Assembly: GCA_022316685.1 (NCBI GenBank) | Contig: JAKJHU010000023.1 | Coordinates: 10,228,096-10,292,095 of the forward strand | From: Progne subis subis | Taxonomy: Eukaryota; Chordata; Aves; Passeriformes; Hirundinidae | Length of the DNA stretch: 64,000 bases | Direction of reading: 5' to 3' | Shown here: in pieces, positions 11,711-25,740 of the stretch | How positions within the stretch are numbered: the stretch's first letter is position 1 | Layout of the letters: each line of letters starts with the position of its first letter | Made by a program: the position numbers and the translations under genes | Notes under the pieces: model-generated | Seen by the model: the letters and a program-made list of their open reading frames with translations, nothing else | Databases searched by the model: none | Told to the model about the DNA's origin: nothing

Positions 11711-14456
11711 GCTGAGGAGCACAGTTCAGCTCAAGCCTGGGACATGTGTCCTTTGCCAGGGCACAGAGTGCAGCCACCAGAAGGGAACAGCTGCCCCCAG
11801 GCAGGCAGTGGGATCCAAGTGAGCTGGGACACCGAGGGACCACTGTTCCAGGTGGCAGAGGCTTGTCAAGGAGCAGGGAGGGAGCCGCTGGGACTACATT
11901 GTTTGCTGCAATTTACGTTTCTTAGTGCAGTTCTCAAAACAGGTGGCTTGTTTTCCTCCTGAGTAGCAGTGGAAGTTCCAAGTATCCGTGGTGTGCACTT
12001 TTCAAAAATTATCTACTTTTTAGTAGAATAGTTTTGTTACTGGACTACTCTGATCATTAATTTTTAATGAATGTCTGGAAAGACAGCAATTATTTTTGTA
12101 GGTCACTGAATAAAACCCAACTTTTTCTTCAAGAGCCTTCTTTTAAGAATTATAATGAACTAAACCACAAACATTTAAATTACATTAAAAAAAATTTAAA
12201 AATATGCAAACAGCCATGCATAGACAAGTTCCCAACGTGAGATTCAAATGCAACCCTTTTGTGTCTGTCCCTCTGTTTTTGTCTGGAAGGAAATAGGCAG
12301 TCCTGAGGAATTCACCAGCCATTCCTCATTTGCCTCACAACATTCTCACTGTTAAGCCTCCACAGATGACACACATGCCATGGGCCTCAACTCTTTGTCA
12401 ACCATCCACTTGAGAATGGGATTCCAAGCTCCTGGTCACACCTGAGGGCTGACCCTCATCACTCATCACTGACCCCAGCCTCACATCCATCACACCCTGG
12501 ACAGTTTGACTCAAACCTCCTGCTAGAAAAGTCTTCACTCCATCAGTCTCCACTGCCAACCATCATCTGAGACAGGCAGCCTGGATGCCATGCTAAGTAC
12601 ATGTCTTCAGCAGCTTGCCTTAGAGAGTCTTTACCTTGCTCCAATGAATGGTGGGAAAGACCTTTGTGGGGGCCTTTTCCTCATTCTCATTCATTTGCAT
12701 TCACAAGTTACGGCTGTTTAGGTTACAGCTTACCCTTCAGAGTTTGCCATACCTCCACAGAAGGATTAAAAGGTTGGAGCGTGGAGGGATCGATGCAAAT
12801 TTGCTGCCATGGCATGTGGGATGGAGCCTGAAGATTCACCTGGATCCAGGATATAGGAAGTGTTTCTGAAATCAGTAATATAGCCATGATCTCAAATAAG
12901 CTGTCTGCAAAACGTGGGGCTGGTCTCAGGCTGCTGACATCTGTGGACAGATTGGATAGTCTTGGCTGAAATAATTAGAAAATGGAACAATCCAATGATA
13001 CTTAGTGAAAGAGCAACTATTGCCCCAAGTGTGCTGGATCTAGGCTGCATTTAAACCAGTGGAAGTAATAAAGACAATGTGGATGTAGGTGTCTGTGTCC
13101 TGAGAACTCTGCGTGGAGCCTCCTCAGCAAAACCTGTGGGGTGATTTCACCTCCCTGATGTCCTGACCAACAGAACAGACCAACACCAAGGTAAGCCAAT
13201 TGAAAAAAAGCAAAAGTCCAAACATCCAAACCCTCAAGCTATTCTCTGGAGTTCCAGGATGATTTCCTGGGCCAGATACTGGGGATATGTTAGTAGGGAT
13301 GCCTGCATTCACTTCAGGCAAAAGTGCTGCTCTCACCTAAGCAATTTTTTTGAGTCTGGGACTGTGTTCCTGAGAGTGTACCTGAAAGTTTCCATCATTA
13401 CATGGGACCATACTATCTTTTTAACCAAGATCATGGATCACCCCAGCAGAAACATGTTACTGCAATTCCTGAAAATCTCATCCAATTAAAAATCCTGCTG
13501 ACACGACCTCTAGCAGTAAGAATGAGAGGGTGACATTTTTATAAGAAAAAAATGTGACAATTCATTGTGAAGATTTGAATCTGGATGCACAATGCCACTG
13601 AAAAATCAAATGTAGTGAATTTTTGATAGAGTTAATTTTACAATATTTATAGTATAAAAAGAGGAGACAATTATTTAGATTGGTCCAATCCCTCTCAGTC
13701 ACACAGAGAACAGTGTTCCCTAAAACAGGCTGTATTCCTAGGAATCTGAATAAACACAGGGCCATAAACATATTATTGCATTTGCTGAAAAAAGAACAGA
13801 AGAAACAGCTAATCTGATCATATCACCAACACAGAGTAAGTGTCTCATAAACTGTGAAACAGGAAAAGGTAAACTCCATTAATTTCCTCTCTGCTAACCC
13901 AGTTTGCTTTTAACAACTGTAGAAAATAAAATTATGAAAGAATAACAATTTTTTTTTTATATTGGTAACAGCAACAGTCTCTTGCTCCACATGAATCTGA
14001 AAAGCACAGCCACTGTTTTTTCCTCTCTACAGATAGAAATAATTCTGTTCCTCTCTATGCAGAATTAAAGATCCCAGTAGCCCTAGTAACTGGACTACTG
14101 AAAATCTTAGGCAGACCATATAAAGATCTGAGGGAGTCCCAAAAGCCCAGATCAAACAGATTAAAAGGGAAGCATTCTTCTTCACTCCGTGACAACCATT
14201 TTCTTGTTGCTGAGGAAAGAGGCAAGCCTGCTAACTCCCAATGTGATATCTTTGTACATTAAGCAGTTATAATAAAGGCTAAATTCAAAACTAAATCGCT
14301 TGAGTAGAAATTCAGGACCTAATTTACTGTAATATTAGGCCCCCAGCTCCTATTCTCTTCAGTTCATAAATGCAGATTGGCTAGAGGGACTGCAAAACAC
14401 AAAGCAATAACATAAAATTAACTATTAAAGCAAAGGACACCATGTTCCTTTGATTC

Positions 14457-14493
14457 TCACACACACCCACACACCCATGCCCACACGTACACA
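14457..14493. repeat. Imperfect CA-rich tract
   Basis: CACACACACCC-type repeats interrupted by CCATGCC and GT. It is a degenerate dinucleotide microsatellite. Confidence 0.8.
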
Positions 14494-17400
14494 AAGGCTC
14501 CTCGGGAGTAAGAATTCTGAAATGCGAGAAGTCCAATGTACAACAAGGCTGTAAAATCGACTTACTACTTTTTTTCTGTGTACATGTCCTGTGTCATTAA
14601 GCATCTTTTTCTGAAAAAAGACCATGACATATACATATGGGGGTTTTTTGGGGTTTTTTTGGTTTTTTTTTTCCTGCTGGAGACATAATTGCTTTTTCAA
14701 TAGAAGTAATTTCAAACTTTTTGCTATTAACTGAGTGACAAACTGGACAAGTAATTTTGTGTTCCCACAACAGCAAATTAGAAAGGTAGCAGAACAGTAG
14801 AGTAACCACAGGACAAACCTTTTAATTGTTGCATAGAAAGCAAACAATATGATGTCCAGCTATTGATTCCACAGTGGAGCTTATTTCACCTCAAACTCTC
14901 TTGCAACAACTCATGTCTACATTGTTTTTGAAAGGATTTCTATGGTCTAGAAAGTTAAGCAAGAAAGTTATTAATGTTTAATTTTACAGAGAACCATAAA
15001 AAAAAAATTAGACTGTTTTTCCATTTGGGAATAAGTTCTTGATTATGTCAGAGGCCTGATTTGCCCTTTAGAGTTTTTCTGCCTTCACCAGCTCTCCCTT
15101 CAGTCATACAAATTAATTTGTGAGTCCCACTCATCAGCGCCTCAGCTCGAGGTGGTGCAGTTATTCCTGGATAGCCCTCACTTTTCATAGCAGGGTTACA
15201 CAGTTACAGTAAGATATCACAGTTGCAGTGACAACATAACCCTGTAAATGGGGAATCTGCACCGACAGAAAAACGGCTTCTACCAGTATCACTGTTCTTT
15301 CAATTTTTTTATTCTTTTTAATAAAAACATAGCTGTCCAGAAGCCACAGTGAATGTCTTCTCACCGTCTTCTTTAACCTGTCAGGGGTTTTTGGACAACT
15401 TTCCTGCCAACCCACCTTTGCAAGCATGTGTCACCTGCAGAGAGAGAAGGCAGATAATCCCAGCTACATCATTCACACAAGAATGAAGATGTGGTTGTCC
15501 ATGGAAAGCAAAACAAAGGTTTTGGGACAGTTCTGAATAGGAGAGAAAGGAGTGCAGTTTTTATACTCAAAGGCAGGGGAAGAAAGGGTAAGAAAGTCTG
15601 AAGCTGTCACCTCCATAGCAGATGCTACTGTGCAGAACTGGATTCAATGCTGAGCTCAGATTGCAACACATAGCAGATGCCTTGCAGCACTGAGAGGAAG
15701 AGCAGAGGAATGTCAGCTAACAGCAGTTTTATTCAAAAGCATGTGAGCCCTCCTAATGACTCTCCAGTGTTCAGCTAAAATTGAATACAGCCTGCTGAAG
15801 GAGAGAAAAGGAGTCAAAGTAGCTTTATTATTGTGTAGTCCAGTTTGCTTTCCCTCCTTGTCCTCTCCTCTTTCCCAGAAGAGCAAGCATAGACTGTGGA
15901 TGGAAATAGGAGAGTCCATTTTGAAGAAGGCCATTTATTTTCACAATGTGCATTGACAGTCATAAGCATACAAAACAGAAAACAAAAGGTTCACACTGAA
16001 AACATGCATATAAACCATTTCCAAGTGTATGATTTTACAGGGCAGGCAGAGAAGTTTCTACAGAATAAATCAAAGCAATGAAAATGGGAAAAGGAGCATG
16101 ATGAAACCCATACTTCAGTACTTAGATAAAATACATACAAATTTGAAAGCAAATTTTTCGAGAAATTCACTAATTGGTTGTTCAAATTCCATGACTTTTC
16201 ATAAATAAAATGACAAATATGCAAAGTAAACATCCAGATGCAGCATGTCAGTTTTCCTGTCTCCAAATCCAAGTCCAAAACAAATTACTTCTCTTCTGTG
16301 CTTGGCCTCAGAATTAGAAATAAGTAGAACTGGTTCACTTTTGGCTCAAGGGACTGGCTTTCAATTGGATTGCTGAGTTAGAGAGCAGAAATAAGCTTCC
16401 TGTTTGTAGAATATAATCTTAAACTTGGCATTTGCTGTCCCTGCAGTCCTCTGGCACAATGGCATCCATTCAGACTGCCTACTTTACTTGCCTAACACGA
16501 GTGCAGAACATCTCAAAACTGGATGCCTGTCCACAGCAGGCATCATTAAAAAGATAACTTAGAGTACCCAGTTTAGGGCTACTTAGCCAGTGGAAAAGAG
16601 CCAGGCCTGAAAGAAGGCTCCTGAAGAATGATTCAAAGCACTAAGAGGATGCCAACCTCCTCCTGAGGCCACGAAGGCCCTAAGCAATGAAGAAACAATC
16701 CTGAAAGTTTCCTTGGGACAGTTACTGTGTAGCTGAACAGACAATTGAGAGGAGAAGGTGTGCTCCCAGCCGATGTTTCTCTGGAAGTTTTGCAATGTTT
16801 GTTGTCTGCATGTGCTCAGAAAGAGGAGCCCTCTCCTGTGGGTGCCACATCACCAATGTTTCTGCTTCCTGTGTGCCCTGTCAGAGCGGAGCTCGGGTGA
16901 GCCAGACCTGATGCCTTGTGGTCCCAAACACAGAGTCACTGAGGACCTGAGCCCATTGCTCTCTTTTCCCAGGGGTGTGCTATTTGTTACCTCCTTAGAG
17001 GTCGTCTTAGCAGGGCCTGTTTTCACACCATCCCACATACCACAGCAGCAGAGCAGATAGATTTCCTTAAGCAATTAGTTAGGTAAGTGAAGTAGACAAT
17101 ATTCTTGCCCCTGTTACCAAGACACACAAAGCAGTCACACGGAGAGAGATTTTCCAGCGCACAGGTTCCTTCGATCCATCTCAAGGCTGAGTTCAGATGG
17201 AGAGAGAGCCTCTTTGTTTATTTCTTACTTTTTATACATTTGTGGGTCTAGCAGAAGATTGGCTTTTTGGGGTTTCCACCCCTCAGCCTCTGTGGCCAGA
17301 CCCACTGTCAGTTACAGTTGTTTTCAGGTTAGAAATATGCAAACAAAGGACAGAGAATGAAAAACAAAGGATTTGTTTATGTTACATATGTGGGGAAAAG

Positions 17401-18608
17401 GTAGAACTGCTTCTAATATTCTACAGTAACTAAAAAGATCTGACTCCATTTTATGAAAATTCAAAAGGCTATAAAAACTCAGAAAAACCAGGGTAACATG
17501 CCCCTGCTGCAAACCAGGAGCTGATGCACTCCTGGCAGCACAATGAAACCTTGTTTTGGTACTTCCTACAACATAGATGTGTCTACAGCTATATATACAC
17601 AACATAAAGTACAAATATATGTGCTATACAGTTTATACTATATATAAAATGTAGATTAAACATTATGTCATATATGTGAAAAACTATAGCATTCATTATA
17701 ACTATTTATGTATTCTATATTGGTAATATATGTAAACTGAAATCTTACTCATTCCAAAAGATAATAATTTGAAGTTGTTTTCAGACTTTCTGGACCACAT
17801 TCTTTAAAGCACCTGACACTTCAAGAAAACCTTGATCCCACCCCCCAGAATGGGATCAATAAATTTAATAACAGGCTTCAATAAAATACAACATTGCAGT
17901 GAAAATTTCATCAAGAGTTGGAACTACATAAAACAATCTGTTAAACTGAACTTCTGCTTCCTCTGCTTGCATTTTTAAGCATGAATAAATGTAACATAAA
18001 TGTAGGGCAACCATAAGTCTTGTAGCATCTGCAATGCCATCTTTCTACTTTTTGATTTAATTTGTTTCAGTTTTGTGACTTTCATTTGGTTTTCCCAGTA
18101 CTGCAAATCTTGTTTGGTGCAATGTTCTGGCATTGTAAATTAAAAATTTGTAAAATGTACAAATAAATTTCATTCATAGTTACAACAAGTCACGCTAAAG
18201 CTAAGCTGCTCTACCAAATAATAGCCTGTAAATATCAAAGTGAATTGCACTCTGATAGTATAGGCAAATATAGAAAAATTATACTGGAATCGGTGGATAC
18301 TCCAAGCTTATATCATCAGTGGCAAGTACAGAATGTGGATCAAGACCTAATGTTATTAAGTTTTAGCAGTATTCTGCTCGTTTGATGAAGTCACAAACAT
18401 TTTTCAGGTTGCTGTCAGCATGGCAAAAAGAGAAGACTGGAATTTACTGTTCTTTTCTTCAAGAGTAAAGTATGCAAAATATGACCTTATATTCTCTGCC
18501 CTGTGTTAGTCCCCTTATAGTCACTCACTGCATCTTTTCTAGAATTTCATATTTCCCATGAAATATAATTTCCTTCCCTTGCAAAGTCGGGAGGTTTTTT
18601 TTCAGGGG

Positions 18609-18624
18609 AAAAAAAAAAAAAAAA
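18609..18624. repeat. Poly-A tract (16)
   Basis: A simple A run after CAGGGG. Nothing else is attached. Confidence 0.9.
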
Positions 18625-21205
18625 TCAGAACATCTGTGTCAGTATCAAAGTTGTTTTGTAGGATTTTATGGCTTTCGGCCACAGGTTATGTTCTCTCCTA
18701 GGAAGCTACTTGCTTGGCTCCAGCCTCATCCACAAATACAAAAATTCCCAAATGCTCAGATGTCATAAACGTCTGCTTGTCAAGTACAGACATCCCACAG
18801 ATCTGGCCATAATCTTTTGTGGACTCAATGTCATATAGGCACCATAAATAAAATTCACTGTATCAAGGACAAGAAGTCAGGAAGAAAAATCAAGATGGTA
18901 CAAAATTTAGCCGTGCACCTGGTTAGTGGCACAAATTGCTTTGCTTTGCCCTCAAAAAAATAGCACATCTACTGCAGAGAGAAGGCTATAACTTCCAAAA
19001 TCATGCCATTCAAATTAGAGAGGTGGTAAATAGAGAAAAATCACACTTGAACATAAAGTCATAACTGTAAGATTATTGGCAATTGCTATATATTCCTCCA
19101 TCATCTATAAGGCATCACTGGTATTCAAAGATGTAGGCAGCAGCTGAGCTGAGGTTAGGGGAAGATCTGGTCATTAGAGAGTCACGTAATAAAATTGAAA
19201 TGTGCAGCTCATACTCCAAGATACAAAATATTGTGAATTCTATTCTGCCTGTAGACTCACTGATTTGCCTCTTCAGCCATGCCCAGCTGAGGCATGAATC
19301 ATCCTTTTGCTGGGGATCACACCCTCATTGTTGCATATTTTGTTCCAAGATATGTACACCTCAGTGTCAGCATCCTGTGTCTGTGATCTCTGCTTGCTCA
19401 CAAGTAACCACCAAGTCTTTCAATTATTCCACCTCACAGCTGTCTTCCCTCATTCAAACTTTTGAACGGGTTCATCACAGAAAAACATTGCCCAGACTAA
19501 TATTAATCTTCAGTGCCACAGAGGTCCAAAATTTGATTGTTGTGGAAATTCCTCTGGCTTTGTAGTATTTAAATTCTCAGCCACTATCCCATGTTAATGT
19601 AGAAGTTACTGTCTTGAATAGGTTTGTGCCTTCCCAGAACAATGTTAGATTAGAGCTTAAGACTTCAGTGTCGGTCAGCTTCTTGTCACATGCGCTTTTT
19701 TCTGCAAAATTAAGTCCAGCTTTATCTAGTACATTCTAATGAGTCCATGCTCCTCCTGTTTACATGTCAGGAACTTCCTAAGGCTACTGTTACAGGTTGG
19801 AAAGTCTCCTGTGTATTCTTTTCAAAAGAATAAAAGAAACAGAGTGGAAAATTAAATCCTTAAGTAAAAAGACAAAACTAAGTGAATTCCCCCAGCCCTC
19901 AAAATAATTGCTTGCTTATTCAAGCCTCGTATGTTGCCAGCAGACTACACACTGATAAAACCAATTTTGGACTATTTAGACTTGAGCAAAAACTCTGTGA
20001 GTTTAGGAAGTCAGCATGAAAATCACTGGCATTATGACAAGCTCCAGCAATAAGAAAATTCAATTAAATCATTACACAGAAACATAAGCACTGATGGAGT
20101 TTTCACAGCTTTAATGAGGCCTGTATGGAGTTCATGACCCTCTATGAAAGTGTGTCTAATGATGGTGGGCTGGGCCACTGCATGCCATTATTTATTTAAT
20201 GTCCTAAAAGGGAGCTTATCTTTCAGTCTGGATGAGCATAATTGGCATTAAAAAATGTTAGCCTAAATAAAAGGTACATCTCTGCCTTTTTCAGCCTCCA
20301 CTTCACTAGCACCAGAGAAGAAAGGAAAAAATTGAGTTTTTCAGTATTCTCATATACTGAGAACCAGGCAACTGTTGATGAATGAAGAGCAGAGTTCACC
20401 TCTATCCGTGGGTCATGGCAATGCTTTAAGGGATGAGGGGAAAACTATTTTCTTACTTCAACAATTGCTAAATAAGTTGTCAAAGTAGAAAGAGAACAGG
20501 TGAACTGGGGTTAAGGTGTACAAGGAACAGAGCCATGTCTATGGGAAAAGAAACAAAGCAGGAAGTTCCTAAGTTTAGAAACAAAGCATGACCAAATAAA
20601 TCCAACATTTAACTGATGAGGCATTTAATGGTGGACAGCAGGAAATCAGAAAGGCCATGCCTATTCTTGTAAATCAAACAGCACCAAGGCACATTTCAGG
20701 TTTAACACTGCTAGGCTCCATTCTTTGTCACATTAAATTGGTAGTGATCTCTAGGAGCACTTCAGCTAACGCTATCCAAAAGTTTCCAGTTAGGGTACAA
20801 AGGTCAGCAGGGATAATCAGTTGGCACACAGCAGTTTGAATTAGAGAGGAGGGGATGCAGTACCCCACATCATGCAGCAACAGCACCAGGCAGCACTCGC
20901 AGCCAGTTCCCATTAACTGATGTAGATAGAGCTGGAAGCTCCATCTCTATTGCTCCAGTCCTAAGAGTGGTACCTGGCCTCATTTCTGCTCCTGAAGAAA
21001 GACAGCAAGAGGTGATGAATTTCTGCCCCAAGACACTGTTTGAGATTGCAGTGCTGTGTTCTGGGTGTATTGTCAAAGTTTTTACAAGAAATTAAATCAA
21101 AACCAGAAAAAAATGTCAGCTGAACATGTCATGAGACTATTTGCATGGTCATCTTTATTTCAATTTTTTTACTTCAGATCTGCTCTTGAGAACACTAAGC
21201 ACTTT

Positions 21206-21223
21206 GGACTCCATATGGAGTCC
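21206..21223. repeat. Perfect 18-bp palindrome
   Basis: GGACTCCAT joined directly to ATGGAGTCC without a spacer. It lies in otherwise unannotated DNA. Confidence 0.95.
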
Positions 21224-22920
21224 TCAAGTCAAAATGTTATTAAGATGAAATTGAACTCCCTCTTTAGGGAGTACACAGAATGAAATGCAACACCAAGAAA
21301 GAAAGAGAATTACATACTTCTGTACCCATGGGAGAAGTGAAATGCTATTAAAAAAAATGCACTGTGGGTAAACACAGCTCCTCACATTGTCTCTCAAATT
21401 GCCTTTTAGATATATTTTATTAGGGTTACCACCACTCTTACAGTTGTTGCGCAGAGCTGGAGAAAACACTCCTTGGCTTTCAAGCAGTGTTCTGCAGCCT
21501 TCAGAAGATCTTTTTTGATTTTTGAACTCTGAGTGTCTCCACCTACTGCTCTTCCACATGCAGACAAGACCCTTGGTTGTGTTTATTGAACAGATATATG
21601 TTATGCTGCCACATACTGTTCTATTGACATTTCCTAGCTAAATAAGCCTTTCTTTGGTTGTTTAAAATTCATCATGCAGTAGTCAGTGTTTGTAGAAAGG
21701 TGTTAAATAAAGAGAAGGAAGAAAAAGGAAAGGGAGAAAAATGCTTGAGGCAAGGTTTTCCATCACTTTCTTCTTACTGTAATTATCACCAGAAAGCATA
21801 GCAAAAAATGGTTCAGAGCACAATGATTTATCTAAAGTGATAAAGTAATAAAGGTCTGATTCTGATTTTCTGATATTCATCAGTATTAGTAAGGAGAAAG
21901 TCAGTTCCTCAGTATCCTACACTCTTCTACCCCCTGTGTAAATGACACCACAAAAGAGTGGGGACTGATGCCCTTGGGGATATTAACCTTATTTCCTACC
22001 AGACTGATCCAGCCAGTTTTTAAAGTTCTGACTTCCAAGAAAGCTCTCAGCTGTGCTCTTTTCATCAGCATCTCTGTTCTCAAATGCCTCCATGCTCCAG
22101 GGGACAGTTTGCAGTCAAGGCAGATTGCTCAGGAGGATGCTGTATATTGTGCTGACCATGGCCTCTACTCCCTCTTTATACAGCAGAGAGAAACATCTGT
22201 GGAATAAGCCTGATTTTCTGAGGAGCTAGAAGTTATAGAAGTTATTGCTAAGAGAAACAAGGCAAGAACAGAGGAAAAAGTAGGATAGGTCCAGGAGGGG
22301 ACATAGAAGAAACACAAGCCCTGGGTTGCTGAGCTTTTCATAGATGTAGAGGGATTGCCATTTAAATGTTGATGTTTGCCAAAGTAAATCAAATATTTAT
22401 TAAGGAAATCGCCTGCTTGGGTGGAAAATTGGAGCTCTTCAGAACCAGTGACATGTTTACCTGGAGCAAATGGAGATTTATTCTTTTTAAATAATCCCAC
22501 ACTATAAACAAAAGTAAAACCAAGACCTTGACAGAGCATACTCAGAGCAATTCTTCTGCACTGCAACATTTGGTATTCCAACATTTGATATCTAATACCC
22601 AGGTATTCCACCATTTGATAAGTAACATAACTCAGTTTCCCATTTGTGCCTCTAAATAAGCTGCAACAATTGCTTTGGTAATGCAAATAAAACAGGCTAT
22701 GTTGCACAGTATTTTGATGGGGATGATTTCTGCTTTGTTTTACTGCTCTGCAGCAGATTATCTTGCAAGTTTGCAAGTTTGCTGCACTGCCTGATTGAAA
22801 CACAAAAACCCACCAGCATGTTCTTGCCAGGAACTGTAATCATTTAATCACATTGCTACGGGTTTTTTTAATCCAGAAAAGTAATCATGCCATTTTAGTC
22901 TGAAATGCTTTTACTAAGGG

Positions 22921-22938
22921 AAAAAAAAAAAAAAAAAA
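22921..22938. repeat. Poly-A tract (18)
   Basis: A simple A run between GGG and CCCAC, with no recognisable retroposon. Confidence 0.92.
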
Positions 22939-25391
22939 CCCACAAAAATTTTTGTGACAGAAATTCCCCAAGTTTGTTTGCTTTGAAACAGTTGGACTTT
23001 ATCAATTCTGCCGCAGTGATAACTCAGTTGCAAAGAAACTCTTTAGAAACCAGAAGGTAGAACACAGAGAAAATCAAACAATAATTGCATCGATGTCTTC
23101 TTTCTCTTTATCCAGACTGGAAACTGTTCCCAAGGATATTTTGTAAAGCTTCCCTCCCCCAGCTAGTTAGGTACAGAATTGTCTTGGGTTTTTTATCTAT
23201 TTGTGAGAGTACTTGAATTTGATGTAGGAACACACATTGATGAACTTCTCAGAGATGGCTTAGTTTGAGGGTATTTAAACATTAGCTATAAATCACACAG
23301 TTTTCTAGCACTTGAGCAGCAGGTTAAATATAATAAGGCTTTGAAAAATAAAGATTTTTTTTTTAACAGCTTTCCTTCTTTGATGTAATTTTTTTTTTGT
23401 AGTTTCCTGTGTGGCTTATTTGTTATGTTTTGGAGCATGATCATGAAAGCTCTGTTGTTCATGGTCAAGGAAACAGCTGTGAACAGATGGAATAATTTAT
23501 GCCCATTCTTTTTGAAGGATCATACAATTATTTGTTTGAATGACCATCAGAGGTGAAAATTTTCTCTTGTCAATGTAAGTTGAAAGATACTTTGACCTGC
23601 AGCGGCCTACATAAGGACTGGACATTTTAGAAAAGTACAAAAAAGGTAGTAGTGAGTTTCCCAGTTTAAAGAAATTAAACCTCCGAAATCCAGTTGTTGT
23701 CAAATTGTATCTCAAAAAAGATGCGATGAAAGCTGGCATCCTGTTATTTTTGCAGCTATAGCAACTACTTTAAAGAGGTGTCAACTGCATTTCCAAAGTT
23801 ATGCAGTATTTATATCAGGACCCCCTTCCTCTTTCCCTGTGTTAGCTTGTCTACCTTCCTGCTTCCAGCTCCTTTATAAATACAGTTACCTTTATTCAGG
23901 CTTATGCTTCTGCCCCTCCAAACTGCTGTTTTCTCCCTGCCCTCTCAAATGTGGCAACTGTTATCTCTTTTTTTTCCAAACAAATTCTTACAGTTCAAGC
24001 TGTGCCAACCCTATGCATCCCAACTCTCTGCATCCCTGTCAGGGCTGCAGCTTCCTGGAGGAGTTCCTGGCACTTTGTCTCACCCAGGTCTTAACATCTT
24101 CTCACCTTTTAGCCAGCTCCCTCTACATTTATTCAGATCACTCAAAAATCTTTTCCCATAACATTGGGGCTTATCCCTTTCTGCTTTCATTCCTGGTGTG
24201 CCCAACCAGCTGCACCAACAGCCCCCAGCAGAAATGTGCCCTTGCCAACACCACCCTACATCAGTGCTGCCCCTCACAGCCCCACTCACACCTTGGGCAT
24301 TTTAAATAGAACTAGTATTCACAATTATTTTTTAAAGGTTTATCATTTAATATACTTTATATTATTATCTTCTAAGCTTGGTCATCAAAATTCCTGAAGT
24401 AGCAGAAGGAGGAAATATTAAAAGAAGAAATTCTGGCTGTGAATCAGCACAACCCAACTAGATTTGTGCTCCTTCTATTTTTCTTGTTCAATGAAGGTTG
24501 ATGAAATGTGGCCTGGTTTTATACATGTGAAAACTGTATCTCATTAGTTGATAACTCTTATAAATGAGTCAAAGACTGTTACTTGTATTAATGTGCTAAG
24601 GAAAGACTTCTATAATCACTACAAGGTAATGAAGACATTGTGATCTCAGTTAAATCTATTTTAGGAAGATATAACGAGCCAAAATTCATCTAAACTAAAA
24701 AATTTGAAAGCTATGTGTCTTGAGAGTTTGAAAAATGTAATGTCTTACAAGCAATGCCCAGACAATGTAACACAATGAATTTTGAATTGTATTTAGATGC
24801 CAAGAAAAGACAGAACATTCAATTTCAAAATGAAAAATATCAGATTACAGATTTCTGTAAATTCTAGAGCAATGAGAATAGTAATGAGATAAATGAGAGG
24901 AAAGGGGTGCAAGGGCAAGAAATTAATCTCTTAATACTTTATGATACAATGATTTGCATGTAGTTTTTCTGGTTTTACCAGCACTTTTGTTGGAAAAGTT
25001 TAAGGAATTCTGTGAAGATGTTACAAAACCAGTACAGCACTTTTTTCACCTAGAAAGGCTTGCTGCAATACAGGCTTTAGGAAGAACATGCCTACAGGGG
25101 AGTCAGAGCAGCACCCTAGAATTCTGCCTTGGAAACTCAACTTTGGGGCCTCCATTGTGACCATAGGAGATGCTCTAGCAGAAGCACTGCCTCACTTGGA
25201 ACAACCTCACACAACAAGATGTAAGTTTCCCTTGGCCATTTTCACATCCCGCTGTTTCCAGAAGCAATGGTCAGTGTCCCTTTGAGAGCAGTAAAAAGTC
25301 CTTTGGAAGCAGTAGGACTGCCCACCTCCAGGCTGGATTGATGGCCAGGGAGAGGTAGCAGCCCTGTGCACTATCACTGCTCAGCACAGTG

Positions 25392-25418
25392 AGTGTGATC
25401 ACCATAGTGATCATCACT
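25392..25418. repeat. Hairpin with one bulge
   Basis: AGTG plus TGATCAC, a CATA loop, then GTGATCA, a bulged T and CACT. This is an 11-bp stem interrupted by a single unpaired base. Confidence 0.85.
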
Positions 25419-25740
25419 GCATCTTCACTGCAGCTGCACCCATCCTTTGTAACGGCACAAAAGGATGTCAAAGTGGCAGCCTTTCTTCTGGTCAACAAAG
25501 TGATCAGAGGTACCCTTAGGCCACACAGCCCCTGACACTCCTGGAAACAAAGATAACAAAAGAATGTAGTGCAGGCTGTATCCTGTTAACAACCCACAGG
25601 ACTGGAACTAGACTGATGCATAAAAATTATTTATTTCCAAGAAAGCAGCCCTGTGTGGTAGGACAAACTGTTCTGAGGATCATGTCATACTCAAAAAACT
25701 CAGACCTTGGCACTCAGCATCAACAGTTGCCATCTCCTAC

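Larger units (their letters stand above)
11850..25740. other. Gene-poor intergenic DNA
   Basis: No gene is supported in these 14 kb. Visible items are a CA-rich tract (14,457-14,493), T/G-rich DNA near 14,640-14,672, AT-rich runs around 17,577-17,700, short poly-A tracts at 18,609 and 22,921, an 18-bp palindrome at 21,206, an imperfect hairpin at 25,392 and an unusually long minus-strand open frame at 22,165-22,803 with no known motif. By vertebrate synteny this would be DNA upstream of GEMIN8 towards GLRA2. Confidence 0.55.

Noticed and set aside
14425..14847. 140-codon minus-strand frame
   Set aside because: It crosses a CA-rich tract and T/G low-complexity DNA; the translation is dominated by repeats and Lys runs, with no family features.
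19790..19815. ACAGGTTGGAAAGTCTCC resembling a reverse-oriented CR1 tail
   Set aside because: Only about 18 bases match and no octamer repeats adjoin it.
23839..24309. 156-codon plus-strand frame
   Set aside because: The strand is pyrimidine-rich, giving Cys/Leu/Ser/Pro-rich translation with no domain or conserved start.
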